From: Acidobacteriota bacterium | Lineage (GTDB): Bacteria; Acidobacteriota; Blastocatellia; Pyrinomonadales; Pyrinomonadaceae | Assembly (NCBI GenBank): GCA_003223025.1 | Contig: QHXR01000017.1 | Coordinates: 1 to 64,000 of the forward strand | DNA: 64,000 nucleotides | Direction: 5' to 3' | Part shown: positions 44,373 to 52,658 of the stretch, one piece after another | Numbering within the stretch: position 1 is the stretch's first letter | How the letters are laid out: every line of letters begins with the position of its first letter | Notes under the pieces: generated by a model | The model's input: the letters and a program-made list of their open reading frames with translations, nothing else | What the model was told of the DNA's origin: nothing | Database searches by the model: none | Position numbers and translations under genes: made by a program

Positions 44373-44677
44373 AATTTTTCTCCTAATAGTTTTACCGTCC
44401 CGGTTCTCATTCGCTTGCTCATCGCCGTCAAAAGGTCCGTTAAGCACAGGAGGATGTCTTGTCCGTTCTCGACACGAAAATGACAGCCATACGATTGCGT
44501 AAATTCGAAAAGATCAGACGTGCTCGTCGAGAACAGTTCCGCTGCCCGCGGCAGGGTGATGAAATCCGTCGTGCTTTTGCATTCTCGGCAGATCGCGAGT
44601 TGTGTCTTTGCCCGCTTTCGAACTACCTGGATATGCTCGATCTCAAGTACGACTTCCCGATGCTGTGACCCTTCCAT
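44369..44677 (-). CDS. Small cytoplasmic protein coupled to VCBS paralogue 2
   Basis: 102 residues from MEGSQHREVVLEIEHIQVV (ATG at 44695 is an alternative). Contains CRECKSTTDFITLPRAAELFSTSTSDLFEFTQ, where a CxxC pair comes before a helix-turn-helix-like AAELFSTSTSDLFEF segment, and a second Cys-containing strand (DILLCLTDLL). No signal peptide. It may be a small DNA- or partner-binding regulator of the VCBS gene with which it overlaps by four bases. No named family is recognised. Confidence 0.7.
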   Translation of the reverse strand: MEGSQHREVVLEIEHIQVVRKRAKTQLAICRECKSTTDFITLPRAAELFSTSTSDLFEFTQSYGCHFRVENGQDILLCLTDLLTAMSKRMRTGTVKLLGEKL

Positions 44678-44822
44678 ACCTTTGCCGGATGACATTTTTT
44701 ACCGGTCGTGACGATTTCGATATAGAATTAAGAATCGTTCACGCAGATAGTTTTACCAGTGCAGCGGCTTGGCTTTCTTTAGGATTTTGTGAAGGATTTC
44801 TGAAGAAGTTCTGAAGGCACGA

Positions 44823-46556
44823 ATGCAGGAAAAAGACTCGACAATTTTCAGATTCGGCGATTTCCGTCTCGACGCGGCTGAGCGATTGGTCTTCGAGGGA
44901 GACCGATCCATCCAGCTTCCGCCAAAGGCGTTCGATACGCTGCTGCTGCTCGTAAAAAATGCCGGGCGCATCTTGAGCAAAGAGCGCATGCTGACCGAGA
45001 TCTGGGAAGGCAGTTTCGTCGAAGAGAACAACCTCGCTCAGAACATCTCGCTGTTAAGAAAGACGCTCGGTGAAGATCGGGCCAAAAAATTTATCGAGAC
45101 GGTACCCAAGTTCGGATACCGGTTTATCACCGAGGTTAAAGCGGACGACGCCGGCGTCGAAGTCTTCGAACGTACGCGGGCTCGTGTTTTTATCGATGGA
45201 GCTGACGGGATCCACCACATCTCTCAGGATCCGGCGTCTCGTACTGCGTTGCCCGGACGCTCACCGGAAACGCGCTACGTGCAGAACGGCGACGTGAACA
45301 TCGCGTATCAAGTGATCGGCGGCGGCGAGCTCGACATCGTTTTCGTGATGGGCTGGATCTCGCATCTCGAATATTTCTGGAAACATCATTTGTTCGCGTC
45401 GTTTCTCGAACGGCTCGGTTCATTTTCCCGTCTTATACTTTTTGATAAACGCGGTACGGGATTATCGGATCGCGTTCCTATCAACGAGCTGCCGACGCTC
45501 GAGCAGAGAATGGAAGATGTGCACGCCGTGATGGACGCGGTCAATTCAAAACGCGCGGTGCTGATCGGTGTTTCGGAAGGCGGTCCGATGTGTTCGCTCT
45601 TCGCCGCGACGTATCCGGAGCGCACCGCGGGACTCGTGATGATCGGGACGTACGCGAAACGGATCCGCGACGAAGAATATCCGTGGGCCCCGAGTCCCGA
45701 ACAGCGTGCTGCTTTTATCGACATCGTGAAATCGGACTGGGGAAAACCCGTCGGTATCGAGGAGCGCGCTCCGTCGATGGCGGCTGACAAAGAATTTCGC
45801 GAGTGGTGGGCGACATATCTGAGAATGGGTGCAAGCCCGGGTGCGGCCGTCGCACTGACAACGATGAACGCGGAGATCGATGTGCGAAACGTTCTTCCGC
45901 TCGTTCGCGTACCAACACTCGTGATCCATCGCACCGGCGACGTCTGTCTGAAAGTTGAGGAGGGGCGATACGTCGCGTCGAGAATTCCGGGAAGCCGTTA
46001 TGTAGAATTTCCCGGTGACGATCATCTGCCGTTTGTTGGAAATCAGGATGAGATACTCGACGAGATCGAACGCTTCGTCAGCGGCATACACGGTGCCGAA
46101 GAATTCGATCGCGTACTTGCGACAGTCATGACTGTTCGCCTCGATGGCGGTGACGATTCTCAAGAGTCGTTGCCGAATTCCCTCGTATCGATCCGCAGAC
46201 AACTCGAGTTCGCAAAGGGCCGCGAAGTCGCATCGCATAACGGTTCGGTCGTCGCCGCATTCGACGGTCCGGCAAGAGCGATCCGGTGCGCGTCATCGAT
46301 CGCGAGAAGCATCAGCGCCGGAATCGATTGGCGGATCGGGATCCACACCGGAGAATGCGATCGCGCCGGCGATGTCTACAGCGGATTCGCCGTCGATCTC
46401 TCGGAGCGGATCGCCGGCAAAGCGGATCCGAACGAGATTTTGGTATCGCGCACTGTGAAAGATCTAGTTGCCGGATCGGGAATCACGTTCGAAGAAAATT
46501 CCGTCGAATCGTTCGAAGGTCTCGATGGCGAGTGGCGTCTGTTTAGCGTTCGGTAA
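44823..46556 (+). CDS. Winged helix + alpha/beta hydrolase + cyclase-like domain fusion
   Basis: 577 residues. About 8-105: CadC/OmpR winged helix (LPPKAFDTLLLLVKNAGRIL, VEENNLAQNISLLRKTLGE). About 150-425: alpha/beta hydrolase with nucleophile elbow GVSEGGPM, acid in HRTGDVCLKV and His in GDDHLPFVG. About 440-577: class III nucleotide-cyclase-like domain (WRIGIHTGECDRAGDVYSGFAVDLSERIAGKADPNEILVSRTVKDLV); the metal-binding Asp region that normally reads FTDIVGST is here VMTVRLDG, so cyclase activity is doubtful. There is no membrane helix. It may be a DNA-binding sensor with hydrolase-fold ligand binding. Confidence 0.9.
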   Translation: MQEKDSTIFRFGDFRLDAAERLVFEGDRSIQLPPKAFDTLLLLVKNAGRILSKERMLTEIWEGSFVEENNLAQNISLLRKTLGEDRAKKFIETVPKFGYRFITEVKADDAGVEVFERTRARVFIDGADGIHHISQDPASRTALPGRSPETRYVQNGDVNIAYQVIGGGELDIVFVMGWISHLEYFWKHHLFASFLERLGSFSRLILFDKRGTGLSDRVPINELPTLEQRMEDVHAVMDAVNSKRAVLIGVSEGGPMCSLFAATYPERTAGLVMIGTYAKRIRDEEYPWAPSPEQRAAFIDIVKSDWGKPVGIEERAPSMAADKEFREWWATYLRMGASPGAAVALTTMNAEIDVRNVLPLVRVPTLVIHRTGDVCLKVEEGRYVASRIPGSRYVEFPGDDHLPFVGNQDEILDEIERFVSGIHGAEEFDRVLATVMTVRLDGGDDSQESLPNSLVSIRRQLEFAKGREVASHNGSVVAAFDGPARAIRCASSIARSISAGIDWRIGIHTGECDRAGDVYSGFAVDLSERIAGKADPNEILVSRTVKDLVAGSGITFEENSVESFEGLDGEWRLFSVR

Positions 46557-46620
46557 TTGATGGACCGCTTTCCATTACGTAATTAAATGACGTGAGCGAA
46601 GCTCGGCTCATTTGAAGAAG

Positions 46621-46703
46621 CTCAGCCGCGGATAAACGCGGATCACGCGGATAAAAAGTAGGGCCGATTTCTGATCCGCGTGATCCACGTTTATCTGCGG
46701 CGA
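46621..46703. repeat. GCGGATAAACGCGGATCACG hairpin repeat
   Basis: The left arm CCGCGGATAAACGCGGATCA and the right arm TGATCCACGTTTATCTGCGG make a hairpin of about 80 bases between two plus-strand genes. An ATTACGTAATTAA half-palindrome precedes it at 46574-46586. Confidence 0.7.
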
Positions 46704-46734
46704 GAATAGATTCAGTTCAGACGAACTTCCAATC

Positions 46735-48273
46735 ATGAAAAAACTTACAGTTCTCATATTCTTTTTTCTTTTTCCGCTTTTTTCGTTCTCCCAAACTCTC
46801 GACGACAAACTCAAAGAGATCGACGCGTACGCCAACGCTGTGATGACGACGCATAAGGCAAGCAATGCCGGAATGGCGATCGCGATCGTGAAGGATGACA
46901 AGGTCGCGTTTGCGAAAGGTTACGGGTTGCGCGAGCTTGGAAAGAGCGACGCCGTAGACGAAAACACGGTCTTCGCCATCGCCTCAAACTCGAAGGCGTT
47001 CACCGCGGCCGCACTCGCGATCCTTGTCGATGAAAAGAAGCTCGCATGGGATGACAAAGTTTCGAAATACCTTCCCGGATTTCAAATGTACGATCCCTGG
47101 GTTACCAGCGAACTGACGGTCCGCGATCTCGTTTCGCATCGGGTCGGCCTCGATACGTTCAGCGGCGATCTGCTGTGGTATGAGACTACGTACTCGACCG
47201 ACGAGATTCTGAATCGCCTCCACTATCTAAAACCCGGTTCGAGTTTTCGGACACGCTACGGTTATCAAAATCTAATGTTCATCGCCGCCGGGCGCGTCGT
47301 CGAGAAAGTTTCCGGAAAGCCGTGGTGCGATTTCCTGAAGGAGCGAATTCTGAATCCGCTCGGGATGAATCGTACCGTTTGCACGATCAAGGATCTGACC
47401 GACAATGCCGCGATGCCGCACAATGAATCGGGCGGAACATTGCGCGTTCTTAATCGCGGCAACGTCGATGGTGCGATGCCAGCGGCAGGATTGAACTCAT
47501 CGGTCGCAGATCTTTCGAAATGGGTCCGACTACAACTCGGACGAGGAAAATTTGAAGGTAAGCAGATCTTTAGCGAGCAGCAGTCGTGGCTAATGTGGCA
47601 GCCGAATATCATGCTGCCGATCACCGAGGCTCAGTCGAAGAATAATCCGACGCGTCACTTCAACGCGTACGGGATGGGCTGGTTTCTCTACGACTACTAC
47701 GGCCGTAAGATCATCAACCACAGCGGAGGGCTCGACGGTATGTTGTCGTACACGGTTTTGATCCCCGAGGAGAATGTCGGCTATGTCGTTTTGACGAACA
47801 GCGAATCACCGGCGTTCGGCGTGATGATGAATAAGATCCGTGACGTTTTTGTGAATGCACCGAAGCGAGATTGGAATACCGAAGCCGCCGAGCAGGCCCG
47901 AGCGAGCAAGGAGGATGCTGCAAAGGAAAGAGAGAAGATTGACGCTGCGCGAGTCCGAGACACGAAGCCTTCGCTGCCGATCGCTGCGTACGCCGGAACA
48001 TATTCGGACAAACTTTACGGTGACGTAGTGATCAGCGAGGAAGGCGGAAAGCTCGTCATGCGGTTCACGCCGTCGCCGAATTTCGTGGCGGATCTCGAGC
48101 ACTGGCATTACGACACCTTCGAGATAAAGTGGCGTCCTTCAACGGCTTATAACTTTCCCCGCGGGTTTGTGACGTTTACGATCGACAAGAACGGGAAAAC
48201 CGACGAGCTCAAGATCGATCAGCCGAATAGCGACTTCTGGTTCTACGAACTGGCGCCGAAGCGGGTTAAATAA
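46735..48273 (+). CDS. Secreted serine hydrolase, beta-lactamase/DD-peptidase family, with DUF3471-like tail
   Basis: 512 residues. Signal peptide (KKLTVLIFFFLFPLFSFSQ). The serine beta-lactamase-type fold is shown by the SxxK motif in AIASNSKAFTAAAL (about 78-84), a YxN at GYQNLMF, and INHSGGLDGMLSY late in the domain. About 400-512 is a beta-rich tail (AYAGTYSDKLYGDVVISEEGGKLVMRF) like DUF3471. These are penicillin-binding-protein-like esterases or peptidases; the substrate is unknown. An identified promoter for the small genes lies just behind its stop. Confidence 0.92.
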   Translation: MKKLTVLIFFFLFPLFSFSQTLDDKLKEIDAYANAVMTTHKASNAGMAIAIVKDDKVAFAKGYGLRELGKSDAVDENTVFAIASNSKAFTAAALAILVDEKKLAWDDKVSKYLPGFQMYDPWVTSELTVRDLVSHRVGLDTFSGDLLWYETTYSTDEILNRLHYLKPGSSFRTRYGYQNLMFIAAGRVVEKVSGKPWCDFLKERILNPLGMNRTVCTIKDLTDNAAMPHNESGGTLRVLNRGNVDGAMPAAGLNSSVADLSKWVRLQLGRGKFEGKQIFSEQQSWLMWQPNIMLPITEAQSKNNPTRHFNAYGMGWFLYDYYGRKIINHSGGLDGMLSYTVLIPEENVGYVVLTNSESPAFGVMMNKIRDVFVNAPKRDWNTEAAEQARASKEDAAKEREKIDAARVRDTKPSLPIAAYAGTYSDKLYGDVVISEEGGKLVMRFTPSPNFVADLEHWHYDTFEIKWRPSTAYNFPRGFVTFTIDKNGKTDELKIDQPNSDFWFYELAPKRVK

Positions 48274-48281
48274 AAGAAAAC

Positions 48282-48310
48282 TCGACAAGTTTCGGGCACG
48301 TGTGTAAAAT
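48282..48310 (+). promoter_or_regulatory. Candidate promoter of the TITIAE small-gene cluster
   Basis: TCGACA at 48282-48287 and TAAAAT at 48305-48310 with a 17-base spacer. Each box differs from consensus by one or two bases. The first small gene begins about 45 bases past the expected start. Confidence 0.55.
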
Positions 48311-48361
48311 CTAAGGCTTACTTTCGGATTTATTTAGTTTAGTTCCCAACGGAGGATAACC

Positions 48362-48541
48362 ATGCCAGACGATGAAGCCACAATCCAAGCGGACGGCGGA
48401 AAGAAGGTAACGATCACGATCGCGGAGAAGACTGGAGCTGGCGGATCTGATCCCTCAACGCTCCAGGCGGAAGAAGGGAAACCGTACGAGTTCGTTATCG
48501 AAAACGCAAACCAGATCCTAACGATCACGATCGCTGAGTAA
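48362..48541 (+). CDS. Small acidic TITIAE-repeat protein 1 (unknown)
   Basis: 59 residues with a strong GGAGGAT before the ATG. It starts MPDDEATIQADGGKK and contains VTITIAEKTGAGG at about 16-28 and LTITIAE as its last seven residues. No signal peptide, no cysteine. The following gene begins with the same MPDE/MPDD and has two more TITIAEK segments. I know no family like this. Candidates are a peptide precursor with repeated cores, a beta-strand-forming small protein, or a display tag. Too short for automatic gene finding, but its ribosome site and relationship to the neighbour support it. Confidence 0.75.
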   Translation: MPDDEATIQADGGKKVTITIAEKTGAGGSDPSTLQAEEGKPYEFVIENANQILTITIAE

Positions 48542-48573
48542 ACCGAACAATTTTTGTAGAGAGGAGAAACAAC

Positions 48574-48717
48574 ATGCCGGACGAAACAGACGACAGAGAC
48601 GAAACAACCGAAGGCGAAGCGAAACCGACTATCACTATTGCTGAAAAGCAAGATGGCGGCGGCGCGGCAGACGCCCAACCTACAATTACGATCGCCGAGA
48701 AAGACGGCGGAAACTAG
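48574..48717 (+). CDS. Small acidic TITIAE-repeat protein 2 (unknown)
   Basis: 47 residues with AGGAG nine bases before the ATG. MPDETDDRDETTEGEA is a charged leader, then PTITIAEKQDGGG (18-30) and PTITIAEKDGGN (36-47), a near-exact duplicate separated by AADAQ. The repeats match those in the preceding gene. The leader-then-repeated-core layout is what multi-core peptide precursors look like, but no maturation enzyme is adjacent, so this is speculative. Confidence 0.75.
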   Translation: MPDETDDRDETTEGEAKPTITIAEKQDGGGAADAQPTITIAEKDGGN

Positions 48718-48746
48718 TTTTTAAATTTCAGGAGATTTTGTTTTAG

Positions 48747-48947
48747 ATGTCAGAAGAAGCAGCAACAGCAGTCGAAGCATCACCGGTGGAAACCGAAAGC
48801 CACGAGGATGTGCACTACCAGGCAGTCGAGAAAGAAGGCGTTGTAACCGCGATTTGGGAAATGCAGGGCCAGAAACACATTCGCACGATCGATCCGCGAT
48901 CGAACGAAGGCAAGCAGATCCTCGCACTGTTTGAGACGGCGGCTTAG
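48747..48947 (+). CDS. Small hypothetical protein after the TITIAE genes
   Basis: 66 residues, GGAG upstream, starting MSEEAATAVEASPVETESH. The second half (YQAVEKEGVVTAIWEMQGQKHIRTIDP, then EGKQILALFETAA) looks like one small folded strand-helix unit. It shares the acidic start but not the TITIAE motif. Third gene of the same short plus-strand run, closed by a strong terminator, so all three are probably one transcript. Confidence 0.7.
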   Translation: MSEEAATAVEASPVETESHEDVHYQAVEKEGVVTAIWEMQGQKHIRTIDPRSNEGKQILALFETAA

Positions 48948-48965
48948 CAGGAAGTAATTTTAATT

Positions 48966-49013
48966 ACACGAAACCTGGTGAAATCGATTCGCCAGGTTTT
49001 CGTGTATTTTTTT
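48966..49013 (+). terminator. Strong intrinsic terminator after the small-gene cluster
   Basis: ACACGAAACCTGG pairs with CCAGGTTTTCGTGT around a short loop and is followed by ATTTTTTT. It lies between the small-gene cluster and the convergent aminotransferase gene and can serve both. Confidence 0.8.
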
Positions 49014-49021
49014 GTACCGTT

Positions 49022-49834
49022 TTAGGGACGGGACGGAAGTAGTTTCAGGAGAGCGTGATCGCTGCGCTGAATTTCACGACCATCGAAACCCGCAACTTGT
49101 ACGACGCCTATCCCGGCCGACGTCAGGAAGATCTCATCGGCGGTTTTTAGCGCTTCGATCCCTACTTCAACCTCTTCGCATTCGAGATTCTCGAGTATGA
49201 ACTCGCGGGTCGTTCCCGGAAGACAGCCGGTCCTCAGAGACGGCGTGAATAGTTTTCCATTTTTCAACCAGAACACATTCGCCATACAAGCAGACGCGAT
49301 CTCGCCGCGTTCGTTGAGCTGAATTGCTTCATCGAATCCGCGCTTCTTCGCTTCGTCTTTCGCAATTATCTTTTCGAGATAGTTGCACGATTTCACTCCT
49401 GCGAGCGGTGAAGTGGAATTGATGAGGTGCGGCGAGACAGCCAGTTTGAAATTCTCCGCCACGGGAAGGAGATCGGCCGTCGTGATGAGCATGCTCGTCC
49501 GCTGCTTCGCTTCGTATGGCCAAAGTGCGGTGGACGATTCGTCGAAGAACGTGATACGAACGCGTCCATTGCCCGCACAATTCTGCGCGACCAGATCATC
49601 GAATGCGCCGTACACATTGTCGTGACCGAACTCGGAAAGGTCGATGCCGACTTTCTGAGCGTTCGCCGCCAGCCGCCGCCAGTGACTGTCCCACATGAAC
49701 GGTTCGTAATCGTGCATCGCGACCGTCGTGAAAATTCCTTTGCCGTAAAGTGCGCACGAAGCGAGCGCGGGAACGTTGAGTGCAGATCTTTCGACAGTAC
49801 GTCGGTTGAGCGAAGCGAAACGGTGCGTTCTCAT
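49022..49834 (-). CDS. Class IV PLP-dependent aminotransferase / aminodeoxychorismate lyase-like
   Basis: 270 residues from ATG 49834, which overlaps the stop of the upstream hydrolase gene (ATGA). Fold-type IV markers: GKGIFTTVAMHDYEPFMWDSHWRRL near the start, the PLP lysine in VKSCNYLEKIIAKDEAKKRGFDEAI, and ERGEIASACMANVFWLKNGKLFTP. C-terminal GCLPGTTREFIL and SAGIGVVQV are typical. It would be a 4-amino-4-deoxychorismate lyase (folate) or branched-chain aminotransferase; the sequence does not settle which. Coupled to the hydrolase. Confidence 0.88.
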   Translation of the reverse strand: MRTHRFASLNRRTVERSALNVPALASCALYGKGIFTTVAMHDYEPFMWDSHWRRLAANAQKVGIDLSEFGHDNVYGAFDDLVAQNCAGNGRVRITFFDESSTALWPYEAKQRTSMLITTADLLPVAENFKLAVSPHLINSTSPLAGVKSCNYLEKIIAKDEAKKRGFDEAIQLNERGEIASACMANVFWLKNGKLFTPSLRTGCLPGTTREFILENLECEEVEVGIEALKTADEIFLTSAGIGVVQVAGFDGREIQRSDHALLKLLPSRP

Positions 49835-50832
49835 GCTTCCATTCGCAGATCGTCGCGTGCACTTTCTGAAATTCGACCCTTCGCATCGCGGCAAAACTCG
49901 GTGACGAGTTCGGCAAACGTCTCACTCTTTTCTTCCTGCGGAACGTGTCCGCAATTTTTTAAGATCACGAAACGCGAATTCAGAATTGAGCGATGGAGAG
50001 TGTGCCCGTCATCGACCGGGATGACTGTATCGTCCTCGCCCCAGATGATGAGTGTCGGCTGATCGATGAGATGTGCATCTTGTTCGATACGATTCGCGCT
50101 CCAGGCGCGCGACGTTGCTAGCAGCGAGTGATGCGCGTCGGCGGCAGAAAGAGGACGGAGGATCGATTCGACTCGATCATTCGTGATCAAGGCGTGATTC
50201 GGCTTTGCGAGCGTTCCGCGCATTCGGTAGCGCTGAAACGCACGCGAGTCTACGAGAAATGGAGTGATCGCTTCGCCAAGCCCGGGTATCGAAGCGAGTT
50301 TCAAAATCGGATGATTTCTTAAATTATCGTTGCAGACCGTATCGACAAGAACCAACTTCTCGACACGTTCGGAATAGTCGAGCGCGAGCGTCGCCGCAAC
50401 TGCACCGCCGTACGAGCTACCGACTATGGTCGCTCGTCCGATCCCGAGACGATTCATAAAGCGCGCGACCATTCGAGTTTGAGATGTGATCGAATAATCA
50501 AACGACGACGGCTTATCGGAATATCCGAAACCGAGGAGATCGAGAGCAAAGACGTGGAATCCGGCATCTGCAAGCATTGGTGCGACGGTCTTCCAAACGT
50601 AGAGCGACGCAGTGTAGCCGTGAATCATGACAAGCGTCGGTTTCGATGCGTCACCGAATTCCTGATAGTGGACTCGTGCTCCGTCGACGCTGACGAATTT
50701 CGAATTCTCGGAATGCGGGATCAGATCCGCGACATTTTCCCACTCCACGGTTTTTGCTCGGGTGAGCATTTTCACCGCCACCGCTGCTCCGATCGCTCCG
50801 GCAAAACCGAGTGCTAAATTCCGCTTCTTCAT
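49831..50832 (-). CDS. Membrane-anchored alpha/beta hydrolase
   Basis: 333 residues. N-terminal hydrophobic segment (LALGFAGAIGAAVAVKML) is a signal anchor. The hydrolase fold has the oxyanion motif MIHGYTASLYVWK, the nucleophile elbow VGSSYGGAVAATLAL, the acid in IIWGEDDTVIPVDDG and His in NCGHVPQEEK. A lipase- or esterase-like activity on the outer face of the membrane is likely; substrate unknown. It is upstream of and coupled to the class IV aminotransferase and follows truB with 12 bases between. Confidence 0.92.
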   Translation of the reverse strand: MKKRNLALGFAGAIGAAVAVKMLTRAKTVEWENVADLIPHSENSKFVSVDGARVHYQEFGDASKPTLVMIHGYTASLYVWKTVAPMLADAGFHVFALDLLGFGYSDKPSSFDYSITSQTRMVARFMNRLGIGRATIVGSSYGGAVAATLALDYSERVEKLVLVDTVCNDNLRNHPILKLASIPGLGEAITPFLVDSRAFQRYRMRGTLAKPNHALITNDRVESILRPLSAADAHHSLLATSRAWSANRIEQDAHLIDQPTLIIWGEDDTVIPVDDGHTLHRSILNSRFVILKNCGHVPQEEKSETFAELVTEFCRDAKGRISESARDDLRMEA

Positions 50833-50844
50833 AACAAAATTATT

Positions 50845-51753
50845 CTAGATCAAAACGACCTTCGGGCGGATACAATTCTCCGCCGCTTCATAAACGCCCA
50901 CGGCGATCAGACTTTCATCGCTCGCGGTCATTCGTACAAATTGTCCTTCCTTAAGATCGACATCGTCGACTCGTGTCGAAAGTCCGCTCCTGGTTTTTTC
51001 CACGCGCTCCTCTGCAACATCGAAGCGCGTCAGATGCGTCACCGCTTCTTCTATCGGCAGGAGAGCGGATTTCGGATCCTCGAGATCTTTGAGTTGTTCA
51101 ATCGAAACTGCGCGGTCGATACTAAACTTGCCCGCACCCGTTCTTCGTAGCGCCGTGAGATGAGCGCCGACGCCGATCTCGCGTCCGATATCTTCAGCGA
51201 GAGTTCTAATGTATGTTCCCGCGGAGCAGACAACCTTGAGATTGCGGATCGAGGATTTCGGATCGAGGATCTTGTCCGCGATCAGTTCGAGATGGCTGAT
51301 AACGATGCGATTGGGTTTACGTTCGACTTCTTTGCCTTCGCGTGCAAGCTCGTAAAGTTTTTTCCCCTCGATCTTCTTCGCCGAATACATCGGTGGAGTT
51401 TGCATTATTTCGCCGCGAAAGTTTGCAAGAACCGGTTCAAAATCTGTCGCTTGTAATCTGTCGATAAGCTCTTCAATCCGCAATCCGCAATCCGAAATCC
51501 GCAATCCGTCCCGGTCGCCGGTGTCGGTCTCAGTCCCGAACTGCACTTCCGCGATATATTCTTTGCTGTCTTTATCGAGAAACTGTGCGAGCCGCGTCGC
51601 CTTGCCGACAAGGATCACCATGACGCCCGTGGCGAATGGATCCAGCGTACCGGTGTGACCGACTCGCTTAGTTCCGAGAATACGTCGAACACGAGACACG
51701 ACGTCGTGCGAGGTGATGCCGGCAGGCTTATCGATGATCAGAATTCCGTCCAC
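50845..51753 (-). CDS. truB: tRNA pseudouridine(55) synthase TruB
   Basis: 302 residues. Makes pseudouridine 55 in the T-loop of tRNA. The N-terminus DGILIIDKPAGITSHDVVSRVR and the catalytic GHTGTLDPFATG (Asp in TLDP) are textbook TruB, as is CSAGTYIRTLAEDIGREIG. A short stretch GLRISDCGLRIE after GDRD is encoded by ATCCGCAATCC repeats and looks like an in-frame repeat insertion; DPKSSIRNLK near residue 190 may be another. recX is divergent upstream. The gene precedes the hydrolase-aminotransferase pair on the same strand. Confidence 0.95.
   Translation of the reverse strand: MDGILIIDKPAGITSHDVVSRVRRILGTKRVGHTGTLDPFATGVMVILVGKATRLAQFLDKDSKEYIAEVQFGTETDTGDRDGLRISDCGLRIEELIDRLQATDFEPVLANFRGEIMQTPPMYSAKKIEGKKLYELAREGKEVERKPNRIVISHLELIADKILDPKSSIRNLKVVCSAGTYIRTLAEDIGREIGVGAHLTALRRTGAGKFSIDRAVSIEQLKDLEDPKSALLPIEEAVTHLTRFDVAEERVEKTRSGLSTRVDDVDLKEGQFVRMTASDESLIAVGVYEAAENCIRPKVVLI
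51477..51512. repeat. CAATCCGCAATCCG repeats inside truB
   Basis: Five units of the ATCCGCA type run through the reading frame. With the mqnA insertion it shows that the GGATT-type simple repeats enter genes without breaking them. A related ATCGAGGAT tract is at 51240-51275. Confidence 0.7.
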
Positions 51754-51812
51754 CTGTCCATTCTATTGCGTTTTGATTCTTAATTCGTAATTCTTAATTC
51801 GCAATTGAAAGC

Positions 51813-52349
51813 ATGTGGCGTAAACGAATCAATCCTGTAAAGGACGAAGACCGCGTTATTAAAGACGTCGAGCGATCGCGCGAGCGGACGATGAATCGCG
51901 CCGTAAAGCTCCTCGCCGCGAAACCGCGCTCGATCGCCGAGCTCCGTGATCGTCTGCTGGAAAAATCATGGACGAATTCGGAGATCGTCGATCGCGTCGT
52001 CGAGAAGTTGAAAGAGTACGGTTATCTCGACGATCAAAAGTACGCGAGCGATCTTGCGCTTTCTAAATTGCGCCAAAGGCCGCAAGGAAAGAGGAAGCTC
52101 CAGCAATCGATGTCGCAAAAGAAACTCGATCGCGAGATTCGTGACGAAGCGATCGACGCCGCGTTCGAAAAAATTCCCGAAACGGAATTGATCGATCGTA
52201 CGATCGAGAAACGTCTTCGCCTCAAAGGAAAACCCGAAACGCGCGAAGACCTAAAAAAGTTTTACGATCACCTGCTCCGTCAGGGTTTCGATTTTGACCT
52301 GATTCGGGAAAAGATGTCCGCAGTTCGTAAGCTCGAATCCGAGGAATAA
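51813..52349 (+). CDS. recX: Regulatory protein RecX
   Basis: 178 residues. RecX binds RecA filaments and limits recombination and SOS induction. The three-helix repeats are visible: RAVKLLAAKPRSIAELRDRLLEK (about 29-51), IVDRVVEKLKEYGYLDDQKYASDLALSKL, then FEKIPETELIDRTIEKRLRLKGKPETREDLKKFYDHLLRQGFDFDLIREKM. The signature GYLDDQKYA is the conserved G-[YF]-[IL]-[DN]-D core. recA is not adjacent. It is divergent from truB, with an AT-rich 59-base gap (AATTCGTAATTCTTAATTC) that may carry both promoters. Confidence 0.93.
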   Translation: MWRKRINPVKDEDRVIKDVERSRERTMNRAVKLLAAKPRSIAELRDRLLEKSWTNSEIVDRVVEKLKEYGYLDDQKYASDLALSKLRQRPQGKRKLQQSMSQKKLDREIRDEAIDAAFEKIPETELIDRTIEKRLRLKGKPETREDLKKFYDHLLRQGFDFDLIREKMSAVRKLESEE

Positions 52350-52446
52350 TGACGCAACGAGCGACTCCTCGCAAAACAACGCGCTATTTTTCATCAATCG
52401 TTTTCCAGATATCGATATGTGCCTTTAGCAAACATTGATATGTAGT

Positions 52447-52658
52447 GTGCGGAGCACGCGGTCACAACTTTAGCTACACGCGAGGCAGCCGAGCGTGTAC
52501 TTCCGATGCCGCACGCGCCGAGCGTGTGAAACACGCGTCCGATCCGATCCGATCCGATCGCGTCGCGTGTTTCACACGCTTGGCGTTTTGGTCTTTACGT
52601 ACTACACACTCGCCTCCAGCTTCGTGTGTAGCTAAAGTTGTGGTCGCGTGCTCCGCAC
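52447..52658. repeat. Large nested inverted repeat between recX and the fasciclin gene
   Basis: Outer arms GTGCGGAGCACGCGGTCACA... and ...TGTGGTCGCGTGCTCCGCAC, about 33 bases long (with AACTTTAGCTACACG inward). Inside are GCGTGTGAAACACGCG / CGCGTGTTTCACACGC and a tandem GATCC tract at 52541-52560. No coding potential. Bases 52350-52446 and 52659-52850 show nothing else. Confidence 0.75.

Noticed and set aside
48362-48717. Graspetide/microviridin precursors
   Set aside because: The repeated TITIAEK cores recall such precursors, but no ATP-grasp ligase or transporter is nearby and the core motif differs, so only the repeat itself is claimed.
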